From positions 22,371 to 85,854 of the forward strand of contig NZ_FRCT01000014.1 of assembly GCF_900143025.1 (NCBI RefSeq): a stretch of DNA of 63,484 bases, written 5' to 3'. This document shows, piece after piece, positions 8,917-16,512 of the stretch. The position numbers and the translations under genes were made by a program. Position 1 is the first letter of the stretch. Every line of letters begins with the position of its first letter. The notes under the pieces are model-generated. The model was not told the DNA's origin, ran no database searches, and saw only the letters and a list, made by a program, of their open reading frames with translations. Source of the stretch: Ruminococcus flavefaciens. Lineage in GTDB: Bacteria; Bacillota; Clostridia; Oscillospirales; Ruminococcaceae.

Positions 8917-8957
8917 ACCCCCGATGCGGTAATTTTGTACCGTTTCGGGGGTGTTTT
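8917..8957 (+). terminator. Intrinsic terminator after the EAL/GGDEF pair
   Basis: Arms ACCCCCGA and TCGGGGGT, extended by CGGTA/TACCG, are followed by GTTTTTTG; it lies directly after the GGDEF stop codon. Confidence 0.92.
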
Positions 8958-9106
8958 TTGCTTTTTCATTACTTTTGTACAAATGGCAGAAGCATTGTTT
9001 ATATATTTTGCTGATTTAACAGTTATTTAATAATATCAAATGTCCGCAAAAATATAACTAATTGTAAAGAACCGTTCTTTTTCTACAAAAATCATCATTT
9101 TTTGAG

Positions 9107-9135
9107 TTGACAGTAGACAAAAAACATGATAATAA
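9107..9135 (+). promoter_or_regulatory. Predicted promoter of the double-CE1 esterase
   Basis: TTGACA (9107-9112), 17-base spacer, TAATAA (9130-9135). The untranslated leader is long, about 120 bases. The remainder of 8958-9260 is AT-rich with no gene seen. Confidence 0.65.
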
Positions 9136-9260
9136 TTAATATATATATTATTTTTTTGGCATAACTGTATATTTCTTACCGTACTCCCTCTATGGCTGAT
9201 ACCATTGTCAGAAAAAATATGCAGACAATGTCTAAATTATATTTTATAGGAGGATTGGAA

Positions 9261-11819
9261 ATGAAAAAGAAAATTTTTTCTACCATGTCGGCTGTTGTAC
9301 TTGCCCTCTCATGTACACCGGCTGTACCTGCTTGTGCAGCAGAAGATGAGTATATACTGCACAGCACATTCGAGGAAGGAAGCGAACAGTGGAACGGAAG
9401 AGGTGCTGCATCTGTAAAGACAGTATCAGGCAAATCACGCTCAGGTGAGGCTTCTCTTTATACCAGCGGAAGAACAAACTCTTGGAACGGTGCTACCGTA
9501 GGACTTGGTTCGGGCTTCTCCGCAGGACAGGATTACGCTTTCAGTGCATATGTAATGACTGAGGATACTTCCTCTCCCGTTACATTCTACCTTACTTTGC
9601 AGTACAGCGACGGAAGCAGCACCAGCTATCCTAAAATTGCAGAAGTAACCGCTGAAAAGGGGCAGTGGGCTCACCTTGAAAGCAGCAAATTCACTATCCC
9701 CGACGGCGCAAAGGATATACAGCTTTATGTTGAGACCGACGAAAGCAATTGCGACTTCTATCTTGATGAGGTAGTCGGTGCAAAGAGCGGCACTGTGATA
9801 AGCGAACCTGCTGCCGCAGTTCAGATGAGCAAGGGCGATATCAACTATGACGGTACTATCGACTCGCTGGATATCATTGCAGCCCGCAGAGGTATCATAA
9901 ACGGTATTACAGACAAGAAAACTCTTAGAGCAGCAGACGCTGACAGCAACGGCGTTTTTGAAGTAAACGATGCTGTTCTCATTATGCAGTTCGTTGCAGG
10001 TAAAATAAAGGAATTCCCTGTAAATGAGCCTGTTGTTGTTCCCGGTCAGCAGAAGTACACCTGCGAGGAGCTCACCGAGAAGGTGCAGAGCGAGCTGGTA
10101 AACAATGAGCCTTCAAGTTCACATCAGGAGAAGTCAGGCGTTCAGTACGGAACGATCAAGAAGGAAAACTATTTCTCAAAGAAGGCTAACAAGAACAAGC
10201 CTTATAATATCCTGCTCCCTGCAAACTATGATCCTAACAAGAAGTATCCTGTACTCTATGTGCTCCACGGATTCTTCGAGAACGAGGACCGTATGATAAC
10301 AAAGGGCAACGGCACTATGTATACACGTCAGATAGTCGGAAACGCTATCGCTGAGGGCGCAGCTAAGGACATGATCGTTGTTTGCCCGTTCATATTCACA
10401 AGCGCTACTATGAGAGACGCTACAGGCTTCGGCGACGCAGGCTCTGTTGAAGGCTACAACAACTTCGTTGACGATATCGTTGACAGCCTTATGCCTCATA
10501 TCGAGGAGAAGTACAGCGTTGCTACAGGCAGAGAGAATACTGCCGTTACAGGCTTCTCAATGGGCGGTATGGAATCACTCATGATCGGTATGAAGCACGG
10601 CGACAAGTTCGGCTATGTTGGTGCTATTTGTCCTGCTCCTGGCGGTTCGGGCGCATTCAAGTGGAGCAATCCTGACGAGCAGCCATATCTCCTTATGATA
10701 ACAGGCGGTACTCAGGACGACGTTGTTGGTCTTAATACTCCTGAAGGATATCACAATAACTTCAACAAGAACGGCGTTCCTCACGTATGGCACGTTGTTC
10801 AGAACGGTCACCACGGCGACGACTCTATCCATTCACATCTCTATTGCTTCGTAAGAGGCGTATTCCAGGCAACTGAGGGCGATGTAAGCGGTTCATCTTC
10901 AACACCGACAACTCAGACTCCTACTGTTACTCCTACAGAAACACCTTCAACAACTCCTACCGAAACACCTTCGACCTCAACAGGTCAGCGCAAATACAGC
11001 ATGGAAGAGCTCACAAAGCTTGTCCAGAACAAACTCGTAAACAACGAGCCAAGCAGCTCTCATAACAAGAAGCAGGGCGTTCAGTACGGTACTCTCAAGA
11101 GAGAGACATACTTCTCAAAGAAGGCTAACAAGAACAAGCCTTACAATATCCTGCTCCCCGCAAACTATGACCCAAGCAAGAAATACCCTGTACTCTATCT
11201 GCTCCACGGCTTCTTCGAGAACGAGAACCGTATGATAACTCAGGGCAACGGTCAGATGTATACACAGCAGATAATCGGAAACGCTATCGCTGAGGGCGAG
11301 GCTAAGGACATGATCGTTGTTGTTCCTTTCGTATTCACAAGCGCAACTATGAACGATGCTACAGGCTTTGCAGATCAGGGCTCAAATCAGGGCTACGACA
11401 ACTTCGTTGACGATATCGTTGACAGCCTTATGCCTCACATCGAGAGCAAGTACAGCGTTGCTACAGGCAGAGAGAATACTGCCGTTACAGGCTTCTCAAT
11501 GGGCGGTCGTGAGTCTCTCCAGATCGGTATGAAGCACGGCGACAAGTTCGGCTATGTTGGTGCTATTTGTCCTGCTCCCGGTGCTTCAGGTGCATGGAAG
11601 TGGAACAGCGAAAGCGAAACTCCTTATCTCGTTATGATAACAGGCGGTACTCAGGACGACGTTGTTGGTCTTAATACTCCTGAGGGCTATCATAACAACT
11701 TCAACAAGAACGGCGTTCCTCATGTATGGCACGTTGTTCAGAACGGTCACCACGGTGATGACTCTATCCATTCACACATCTACTGCTTCGTAAGAGGTAT
11801 ATTCCAGGCAACTGATTGA
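9261..11819 (+). CDS. Cellulosomal CBM22 - dockerin - CE1 - CE1 esterase
   Basis: An 852-residue secreted enzyme. Residues 1-28 are a signal peptide (MKKKIFSTMSAVVLALSCTP, cleavage near ACAA). Residues 30-165 match CBM22 xylan-binding modules (TFEEGSEQWNGRG). Residues 190-250 are a type I dockerin with two calcium loops (GDINYDGTIDSLD and DADSNGVFEVND). Two CE1 esterase domains follow (about 265-540 and 575-852), joined by a Thr/Pro linker (TPTETPSTTPTETPST). Both carry the GFSMGG nucleophile elbow (Ser433 and Ser746) and GHHGDD with the catalytic His. CE1 enzymes remove acetyl or feruloyl groups from xylan. The dockerin should attach it to a scaffoldin. The ATG at 9261 follows AGGAGG; the earlier in-frame start has no signal peptide. 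Confidence 0.95.
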   Translation: MKKKIFSTMSAVVLALSCTPAVPACAAEDEYILHSTFEEGSEQWNGRGAASVKTVSGKSRSGEASLYTSGRTNSWNGATVGLGSGFSAGQDYAFSAYVMTEDTSSPVTFYLTLQYSDGSSTSYPKIAEVTAEKGQWAHLESSKFTIPDGAKDIQLYVETDESNCDFYLDEVVGAKSGTVISEPAAAVQMSKGDINYDGTIDSLDIIAARRGIINGITDKKTLRAADADSNGVFEVNDAVLIMQFVAGKIKEFPVNEPVVVPGQQKYTCEELTEKVQSELVNNEPSSSHQEKSGVQYGTIKKENYFSKKANKNKPYNILLPANYDPNKKYPVLYVLHGFFENEDRMITKGNGTMYTRQIVGNAIAEGAAKDMIVVCPFIFTSATMRDATGFGDAGSVEGYNNFVDDIVDSLMPHIEEKYSVATGRENTAVTGFSMGGMESLMIGMKHGDKFGYVGAICPAPGGSGAFKWSNPDEQPYLLMITGGTQDDVVGLNTPEGYHNNFNKNGVPHVWHVVQNGHHGDDSIHSHLYCFVRGVFQATEGDVSGSSSTPTTQTPTVTPTETPSTTPTETPSTSTGQRKYSMEELTKLVQNKLVNNEPSSSHNKKQGVQYGTLKRETYFSKKANKNKPYNILLPANYDPSKKYPVLYLLHGFFENENRMITQGNGQMYTQQIIGNAIAEGEAKDMIVVVPFVFTSATMNDATGFADQGSNQGYDNFVDDIVDSLMPHIESKYSVATGRENTAVTGFSMGGRESLQIGMKHGDKFGYVGAICPAPGASGAWKWNSESETPYLVMITGGTQDDVVGLNTPEGYHNNFNKNGVPHVWHVVQNGHHGDDSIHSHIYCFVRGIFQATD
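10048..11819 (+). repeat. Tandem duplication of the CE1 domain (offset 939 bp)
   Basis: The segments 10048-10880 and 10987-11819 align with a constant 939-bp (313-codon) offset and contain long identical stretches, for example around the two GFSMGG codons (10551 and 11490). High nucleotide identity, including at synonymous positions, indicates recent duplication or ongoing gene conversion. Confidence 0.9.
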
Positions 11820-11833
11820 TCCTATACCTTTAT

Positions 11834-11866
11834 AAAAGATCTCCCTGTTTTCACAGGGAGATCTTT
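11834..11866 (+). terminator. Intrinsic terminator after the double-CE1 gene
   Basis: AAAGATCTCCCTG and CAGGGAGATCTTT arms followed by TTTC. The A-tract on the other side means it can also act on the minus strand, where the antiporter gene ends about 100 bases away. Confidence 0.9.
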
Positions 11867-11965
11867 TTTCATTTTCTTATAAATGCATTGTCAATGTCGG
11901 GAACTCCGCTTTTATCGGAAATGTAACGTTCCAACTTATTCAATAAACAAATTGTGTACCTGCGA

Positions 11966-13165
11966 TCATTTTTCAGGTGAAAGCAGACGTTTATATGTCC
12001 TGTCTATCCCTATCGCTCCAAGAGGTGCTGTTATCAGTATGGCAAGGACTGCTACCGATAAAACTTTTTTTCCGCAGGGAAGTCCAAGTGAAAGGGGTAC
12101 AGAGCCAATAGCTGCCTGCACTGTCGCTTTTGGAAGGTAGGCTATGATGCAGAAAAGTCTCTCCTTTAAATTCAGCTCCGTGCCAAGCATACATATAAAA
12201 ACTCCTATGGCTCTGAATATGAGTGCAATGAATATCATAAGCAATGCGGAAGCTCCTGCGGCAAGAGTATAGCGCACATCTACCGCAGCTCCAACAAGTA
12301 CAAACAGCATTACCTCCGCACCTATCCACAGCTTGCCGAATTTCTCCGACATACGTGCCGAGACCTGCTTTTCGGCTCTGAGCTTTACAACACAAGCCAT
12401 AGCCACAACTGCAAGAAGTCCTGATACGGCAATATATGGCTTCGCAAAGCTCTCAACTGACATCAGCAGAAATGCTGTGCCCAGCATAATAACAGCTTTT
12501 GCAGTATTTCGTATCTTACGGCTGTGCTGATATGATTTCTCGAAAAACAGATACAAAGCCAGTCCCACTGCTGCGCCGAGTATGACTCCTGAAACTATGG
12601 ACACGGGTATATCAAGAAAGTCTGTCACTTTTGCAGAGCCGCCCTGCGCCATTGCGGTAAATGTGGAAAAAAGTACGATAACAAAAATGTCATCGCAGGA
12701 AGCTCCTGCAAGTATCATCTGTGGTATGCTTTTTGCTGTGCCCTGTTTATCCTCTATGAGTTTTACCATTCGCGGTACTACTACCGCAGGCGATACGGCA
12801 CTCAGTACAGCTCCCATTACTGCTGCTTCCATGCAGTCGACCTCCAGTAAAAGCGGTGCAAAGCACACATATCCCGCTATCTCAAAGCAGGCAGGTAAAA
12901 AAGACATCATCACGGCAGGTCTGCCTACCTTTTTCAGGTCGGACAGATCAAGTGAAAGTCCTGCCTTTATCAGTATTATTATGAGAGCTATCTGCCGCAG
13001 CTCCGATGAAATGCCGAGTATGGAGCTGTCGAGAAGGTCGAGCACATAGGGGCTTACTGCTATACCAACACCTAACATTCCTATTATTCGCGGCAAGCCT
13101 ATCTTCTCGGATATGGCTGCTGCGAATAGTCCTGCAAGAATTATTATTGCAAGTGATAATAACAT
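11966..13165 (-). CDS. CPA-family cation/proton antiporter under a fluoride-type riboswitch
   Basis: A 399-residue integral membrane protein with about 12 hydrophobic segments. The fold signature is that of sodium/proton exchangers: GLPRIIGMLGVGIAVSPYVL in the first repeat, ALIIILIKAGLSLDLSDLK (re-entrant region), SAVSPAVVVPRM, and LAGASCDDIFVIVLF, whose paired Asp residues match the ion-binding DD of electrogenic antiporters. It exchanges a monovalent cation (probably sodium) for protons. It stands alone between convergent and divergent neighbours. The leader contains a promoter, a crcB-motif-like aptamer and an overlapping terminator, implying induction by fluoride. Antiporters of this class are among the genes known to follow fluoride riboswitches. 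Confidence 0.88.
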   Translation of the reverse strand: MLLSLAIIILAGLFAAAISEKIGLPRIIGMLGVGIAVSPYVLDLLDSSILGISSELRQIALIIILIKAGLSLDLSDLKKVGRPAVMMSFLPACFEIAGYVCFAPLLLEVDCMEAAVMGAVLSAVSPAVVVPRMVKLIEDKQGTAKSIPQMILAGASCDDIFVIVLFSTFTAMAQGGSAKVTDFLDIPVSIVSGVILGAAVGLALYLFFEKSYQHSRKIRNTAKAVIMLGTAFLLMSVESFAKPYIAVSGLLAVVAMACVVKLRAEKQVSARMSEKFGKLWIGAEVMLFVLVGAAVDVRYTLAAGASALLMIFIALIFRAIGVFICMLGTELNLKERLFCIIAYLPKATVQAAIGSVPLSLGLPCGKKVLSVAVLAILITAPLGAIGIDRTYKRLLSPEK

Positions 13166-13185
13166 AAAAATTCCTCCATAAAATC

Positions 13186-13275
13186 AAAAAAGCCGACAGC
13201 TACTGCGTAAAAATGCAGAAGTCATCAGCTAAATAAGCGGTTTTGGTTTCCCACGGGAGAACATCATTCCCATAT
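13186..13275 (-). promoter_or_regulatory. Fluoride riboswitch (crcB motif) with terminator expression platform
   Basis: On the minus strand the leader contains GGGAATGATGTTCTCCC, then ACCGCTTATTTAGC joined to GCTGATGACTTCTGC. This follows the order of the crcB consensus (GGG..ATGA..CCC, then a small stem, then GCTGATG.C.TCT.C). The last aptamer strand GCTGATGACTTCTGC (13215-13229) can instead pair with GCAGTAGCTGTCGGC (13192-13206), 13 of 15 positions including wobbles, followed by six T. That is a terminator mutually exclusive with the folded aptamer, so ligand binding should switch the gene on. Identification is from memory of the consensus; a covariance-model search would settle it. Confidence 0.82.
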
Positions 13276-13291
13276 AAAATTGTCTGATATT

Positions 13292-13320
13292 ATTATAACA
13301 TGATAATACGCGAAAGTCAA
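13292..13320 (-). promoter_or_regulatory. Predicted promoter of the riboswitch-antiporter unit
   Basis: On the minus strand TTGACT (13315-13320), 17-base spacer, TATAAT (13292-13297). Transcription would begin about 15 bases before the aptamer. Confidence 0.8.
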
Positions 13321-13358
13321 CAACTGTATATAAAACTTTGTACTCTACGGAGCGTGGA

Positions 13359-13387
13359 TTGACGATGCACTGACTATGAGGTATAAT
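13359..13387 (+). promoter_or_regulatory. Predicted promoter of the XRE/zinc-ribbon regulator
   Basis: TTGACG (13359-13364), 17-base spacer, TATAAT (13382-13387), about 45 bases before the start codon. Confidence 0.8.
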
Positions 13388-13431
13388 GAAAGCATGAAGT
13401 GAACAAATATGATTTATAAAGAGGTGATATT

Positions 13432-14031
13432 ATGGATCAGATCAAAACAGGTGAGCTTATCAGGCATTTCCGTACAGAAATGAAACTTACCCAGAAACAA
13501 CTCGCCGAGCGTATAAATGTAAGCGATAAGGCTGTTTCAAAGTGGGAGCTTGGCAACGGCTGTCCCGATATTTCCCTGCTGGCGACACTGGCTGAGGTCT
13601 TTGGCACAGATGTACAGGTGCTGCTGTCAGGTGAAATTGATAAAAACGAAAGTGAGAAGGGTAATATGAAAAAAATAAAATTCTATGTGTGCAGCAATTG
13701 CGGAAATATCATTACCGCGACTTCAGATGCGGCAGTTACCTGCTGCGGAAACAAGCTCTTCCCTGCCGAACCAAGAAAGGCTGAGGAGAATGAGAGACTC
13801 AACGTGGAAGATATAGGCGGCGAATGGTACATTTCCTCAGATCACGAAATGACCAAAGAGCATTACATCACATTCGCGGCTTATGTTTCAGACAGCAGTA
13901 TAATGATGTTCAAGCAGTACCCCGAATGGAATTTGCAGTTCAATCTGCCTATGTACAGATCGGGCAGACTCATGTGGTACTGCACAAAGTGCGGTCTGTT
14001 ATATCAGGATATCAGACCCGAAAGGAAGTAA
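13432..14031 (+). CDS. XRE-family regulator with zinc-ribbon and C-terminal sensor domain
   Basis: A 199-residue protein. Residues 5-65 are an XRE/Cro-type helix-turn-helix (LIRHFRTEMKLTQKQLAERI, VSDKAVSKWELGNGCPDIS). Residues 80-110 carry YVCSNCGNIIT and a second CC pair, like the small iron/zinc knuckle at the start of desulfoferrodoxin. A C-terminal domain of about 85 residues ends with WYCTKCGLLYQ, a further Cys pair. The architecture is common in gut Clostridia, but the regulated genes and ligand are unknown to me. Cys pairs suggest metal or redox sensing. It is monocistronic with its own promoter. Confidence 0.85.
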   Translation: MDQIKTGELIRHFRTEMKLTQKQLAERINVSDKAVSKWELGNGCPDISLLATLAEVFGTDVQVLLSGEIDKNESEKGNMKKIKFYVCSNCGNIITATSDAAVTCCGNKLFPAEPRKAEENERLNVEDIGGEWYISSDHEMTKEHYITFAAYVSDSSIMMFKQYPEWNLQFNLPMYRSGRLMWYCTKCGLLYQDIRPERK

Positions 14032-14033
14032 AA

Positions 14034-14059
14034 AGAGCCCCTTTTTTCAAAGGGGCTCT
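14034..14059 (-). terminator. Shared terminator between convergent XRE and DUF4003 genes
   Basis: AGAGCCCC and GGGGCTCT arms. On the minus strand five T follow, making it the terminator of the DUF4003 gene; on the plus strand the T run is weak. Confidence 0.8.
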
Positions 14060-14096
14060 GTCATTAATATATTGCTTTCTTTATGGACAGTATTTA

Positions 14097-15074
14097 TTAG
14101 TTTGTGCTGTTGGCAGCAACTGTTGCTGCTACGATAGCGCAGCATATCACTGCTTCCTCTGCGGCGATCATAGCAAGTGCAGAAGCTGATATGGCTGCTT
14201 CTGTATTGGTGTTATCTTCATAAAGATCGGCTGTAAGCATTGCTGCGTGCATGAGCCTTGTTTTCTTGTCAAGACTGAATATGCCATAGCCCTTCTGCTT
14301 TTCAAGCAGATCATCTATTCCTATGATATTGTCAACAATCTCTTTTTCATCAGCATCTATTATTGAAACAGCTGCAAGTGAGGTCAGTTCAAAATGCTTG
14401 CCGAACTTGTGTCCTGCTTTCTTCAGCATCTCAAACATACTTGTCATCCTTGCTGTCTTTTGCTCAGGTGCGCCGTCTGTCATAGCGAATATATGAGATA
14501 CTGTCTGTATGGCATTTTTATCGGAAAACTCTTTTTTCAGAAGATCATAGCACTTCTCTGCATCGCTGATGAGCTGTTCATCACTCTTTGTTGAAAAAGC
14601 CATGAAGCCTGCCATGATATTGTCTTCGCTCGAAGTGAGTATAGGATGCTCCTTCTTCATCATATCATATAAAGACTTACCCCTTAAAGCGATCTTTTCT
14701 GCCTCTTCAACTGTCGTTCTCTCGGCAAGAAGAGCTGCAAGCATTGCAAGATATTCCGATCTTTTGAAATGCTCCTTTAAAATATTATATATCTCAGCGG
14801 TCTTTGCAAAAGCTGCCCCGGGATCTGAGGTTATACACAGCTTTGCTGCAAGAGGTGTAATGACATTTCCTTTTAAATATGAGGCAAAGCCTGCATTATC
14901 CTTGATTATCTTCTTACACTCCTTCAGTTTGTCTGCGTCTGCCTTTACTCCCGCTGCGCAGAATACATTTGCGGCAACCGGATAAATATAATCGCTTTCA
15001 TGCTTTATTGCTTTCTTTACTATATCCCTGTTTTCAATGAACTCCTGTGTGATCTGATCAATAGTGCTTCTCAT
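14097..15074 (-). CDS. DUF4003-like protein
   Basis: A 325-residue, mostly helical soluble protein that I assign to the DUF4003 family by its general pattern (start MRSTIDQITQEFIENRDIVK, repeated YDLLKKEF/YNILKEHF/FEMLKKAG segments, Ala-rich C-terminus). Members are of unknown function. The repeats have the spacing of a helical-repeat scaffold. The last 40 residues form a hydrophobic Ala/Val/Ile stretch that could bury against a membrane or partner. I place the start at 15074, where AAGGAG precedes ATG; an upstream in-frame extension of 23 codons has no RBS. It is monocistronic with a terminator downstream. Confidence 0.75.
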   Translation of the reverse strand: MRSTIDQITQEFIENRDIVKKAIKHESDYIYPVAANVFCAAGVKADADKLKECKKIIKDNAGFASYLKGNVITPLAAKLCITSDPGAAFAKTAEIYNILKEHFKRSEYLAMLAALLAERTTVEEAEKIALRGKSLYDMMKKEHPILTSSEDNIMAGFMAFSTKSDEQLISDAEKCYDLLKKEFSDKNAIQTVSHIFAMTDGAPEQKTARMTSMFEMLKKAGHKFGKHFELTSLAAVSIIDADEKEIVDNIIGIDDLLEKQKGYGIFSLDKKTRLMHAAMLTADLYEDNTNTEAAISASALAMIAAEEAVICCAIVAATVAANSTN

Positions 15075-15213
15075 TGCTAAAACTCCTTTTTCATTTATCA
15101 GTAAGCTTTCCGCTTCTGTGATCTTAGTATAACATATCATCAAATACTTATCAACATTTTAATATTACGGAACATTACAATTTTGAAATGATGCTATATG
15201 GATAATAAATGTA

Positions 15214-15666
15214 TCATTCTCTCCTTCTGTAAATATATACAAAGCCGCATATGCCTATTACAGCAAATACTGCTCCGCCAAGTATCATTAGTATAAACAG
15301 AATATAGTCAAAGTCGTCTGTTGGCAAATATACTACTTCGGGCGAATGCGAGTCTATCAGTATTTTAATCCTTAGTCCACGCTTGTATTTTGCAGGCTTT
15401 GTGCCTGTATTACTTGTGTATTTATACGTTTTACCATTGTATTCATATTCAAGCACCGGAGAGTATGTTATTCTCTTATGCAGTCCCGGCGTTTTAAGGC
15501 TTACCATATCAACTACAACGGCATTTACCTCAGTATCACATTCGGATTTTGTATATGCTCTTGATATAAAAAGATAAGCTCCCAGTGTAATAAACACTAT
15601 GCCTATGAGCAGAAAAAGCCCCAGGCCAAAGAAGTTGTTTTTCATTTCCTTTGATATGTTTTTCAT
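15214..15666 (-). CDS. Small DUF3592-type membrane protein
   Basis: A 150-residue protein with two membrane segments (FFGLGLFLLIGIVFITLGAY near the N-terminus and FILMILGGAVFAVIGICGF near the C-terminus) around an extracytoplasmic beta-rich domain (YSPVLEYEYNGKTYKYTSNT, IKILIDSHSPEVVYLP). This matches the DUF3592 family, whose function is unknown. A GGGAGG site precedes the ATG. It appears monocistronic. Confidence 0.75.
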   Translation of the reverse strand: MKNISKEMKNNFFGLGLFLLIGIVFITLGAYLFISRAYTKSECDTEVNAVVVDMVSLKTPGLHKRITYSPVLEYEYNGKTYKYTSNTGTKPAKYKRGLRIKILIDSHSPEVVYLPTDDFDYILFILMILGGAVFAVIGICGFVYIYRRRE

Positions 15667-15737
15667 GGCTGCCTCCCTTACAGAAAAGAATTACATATCA
15701 ATTATACATTATAATCATAAGAAATACAAGAAAACAA

Positions 15738-15766
15738 AAAAGTCTCTGTACTGAACAGAGACTTTT
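15738..15766 (-). terminator. Terminator of the arabinose operon
   Basis: AAAAGTCTCTGT and ACAGAGACTTTT arms; on the minus strand TTTTTTG follows. It lies about 55 bases past the araD stop codon. Confidence 0.9.
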
Positions 15767-15822
15767 CTGCTTTTTATTGGAGGGATTCATCTCATTCTGA
15801 GAAATGACTAACTTTGCTTATA

Positions 15823-16512
15823 TCATCTCTTCTGTCCGTAATACGCATTTGAACCATGCTTGCGGAAGAAATGCTTATCAAGAAGTCTCTGCGGCATCAC
15901 GCCTGTATCGGGACGAAGTGTACGGGTTATCCACGCCATTGCGGAAAGCTCTTCAAGCACTACCGCATTGTGGACAGCCTCCATACAATCCTTTCCCCAT
16001 GCAAAGGGTCCGTGATTTGCCACAAGGACTGCGGGTATCTTATCATAATCATGACAGCACTCAACAATGACTCTGCCTGTTTCAAGCTCGTAGTCTCCGT
16101 TGACCTCTGTGTCTGTCATATCTCTTGTACAGGGTATCTCACCGTAAAAATAATCGCCGTGAGTAGTTCCGAGAGGCGGTATGCCCTCACAAGCCTGTGC
16201 AAATGAGGTCGCATAGCGGCTGTGAGTGTGTACTACTCCGCAAACGCCCTCAAAATTCCTGTATATCTCCAGATGTGTAGGAGTGTCACTTGACGGCGAA
16301 AGCTCGCCTTCGACCTTTTCACCGTCAAGTGTCAGTATAACTATATCATCTGCCGTCATTGTGTCGTATTCAACACCGCTGGGCTTTATGGCAACAAGTC
16401 CGCTCTCACGGTCGTATTCGCTCACATTGCCCCATGTGAATGTCACAAGTCCGTACTTTGGAAGAAGCAGATTGGCTTTAAGGACACGCTCTTTAAGCTC
16501 CTTAACGTCCAT
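15823..16512 (-). CDS. araD: L-ribulose-5-phosphate 4-epimerase
   Basis: A 229-residue class II aldolase-family enzyme converting L-ribulose 5-phosphate to D-xylulose 5-phosphate, the last step of L-arabinose entry into the pentose phosphate pathway. Landmarks: LVTFTWGNVSEYDRESGLVA near the N-terminus, AIKPSGVEYDTM, SSDTPTHLEIYR, and the zinc ligands in VVHTHSRYATSFAQ plus the later VANHGPFAWG. Length matches AraD. It overlaps the end of araA by 11 bases and is the last gene of the ara operon. Confidence 0.97.
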   Translation of the reverse strand: MDVKELKERVLKANLLLPKYGLVTFTWGNVSEYDRESGLVAIKPSGVEYDTMTADDIVILTLDGEKVEGELSPSSDTPTHLEIYRNFEGVCGVVHTHSRYATSFAQACEGIPPLGTTHGDYFYGEIPCTRDMTDTEVNGDYELETGRVIVECCHDYDKIPAVLVANHGPFAWGKDCMEAVHNAVVLEELSAMAWITRTLRPDTGVMPQRLLDKHFFRKHGSNAYYGQKR

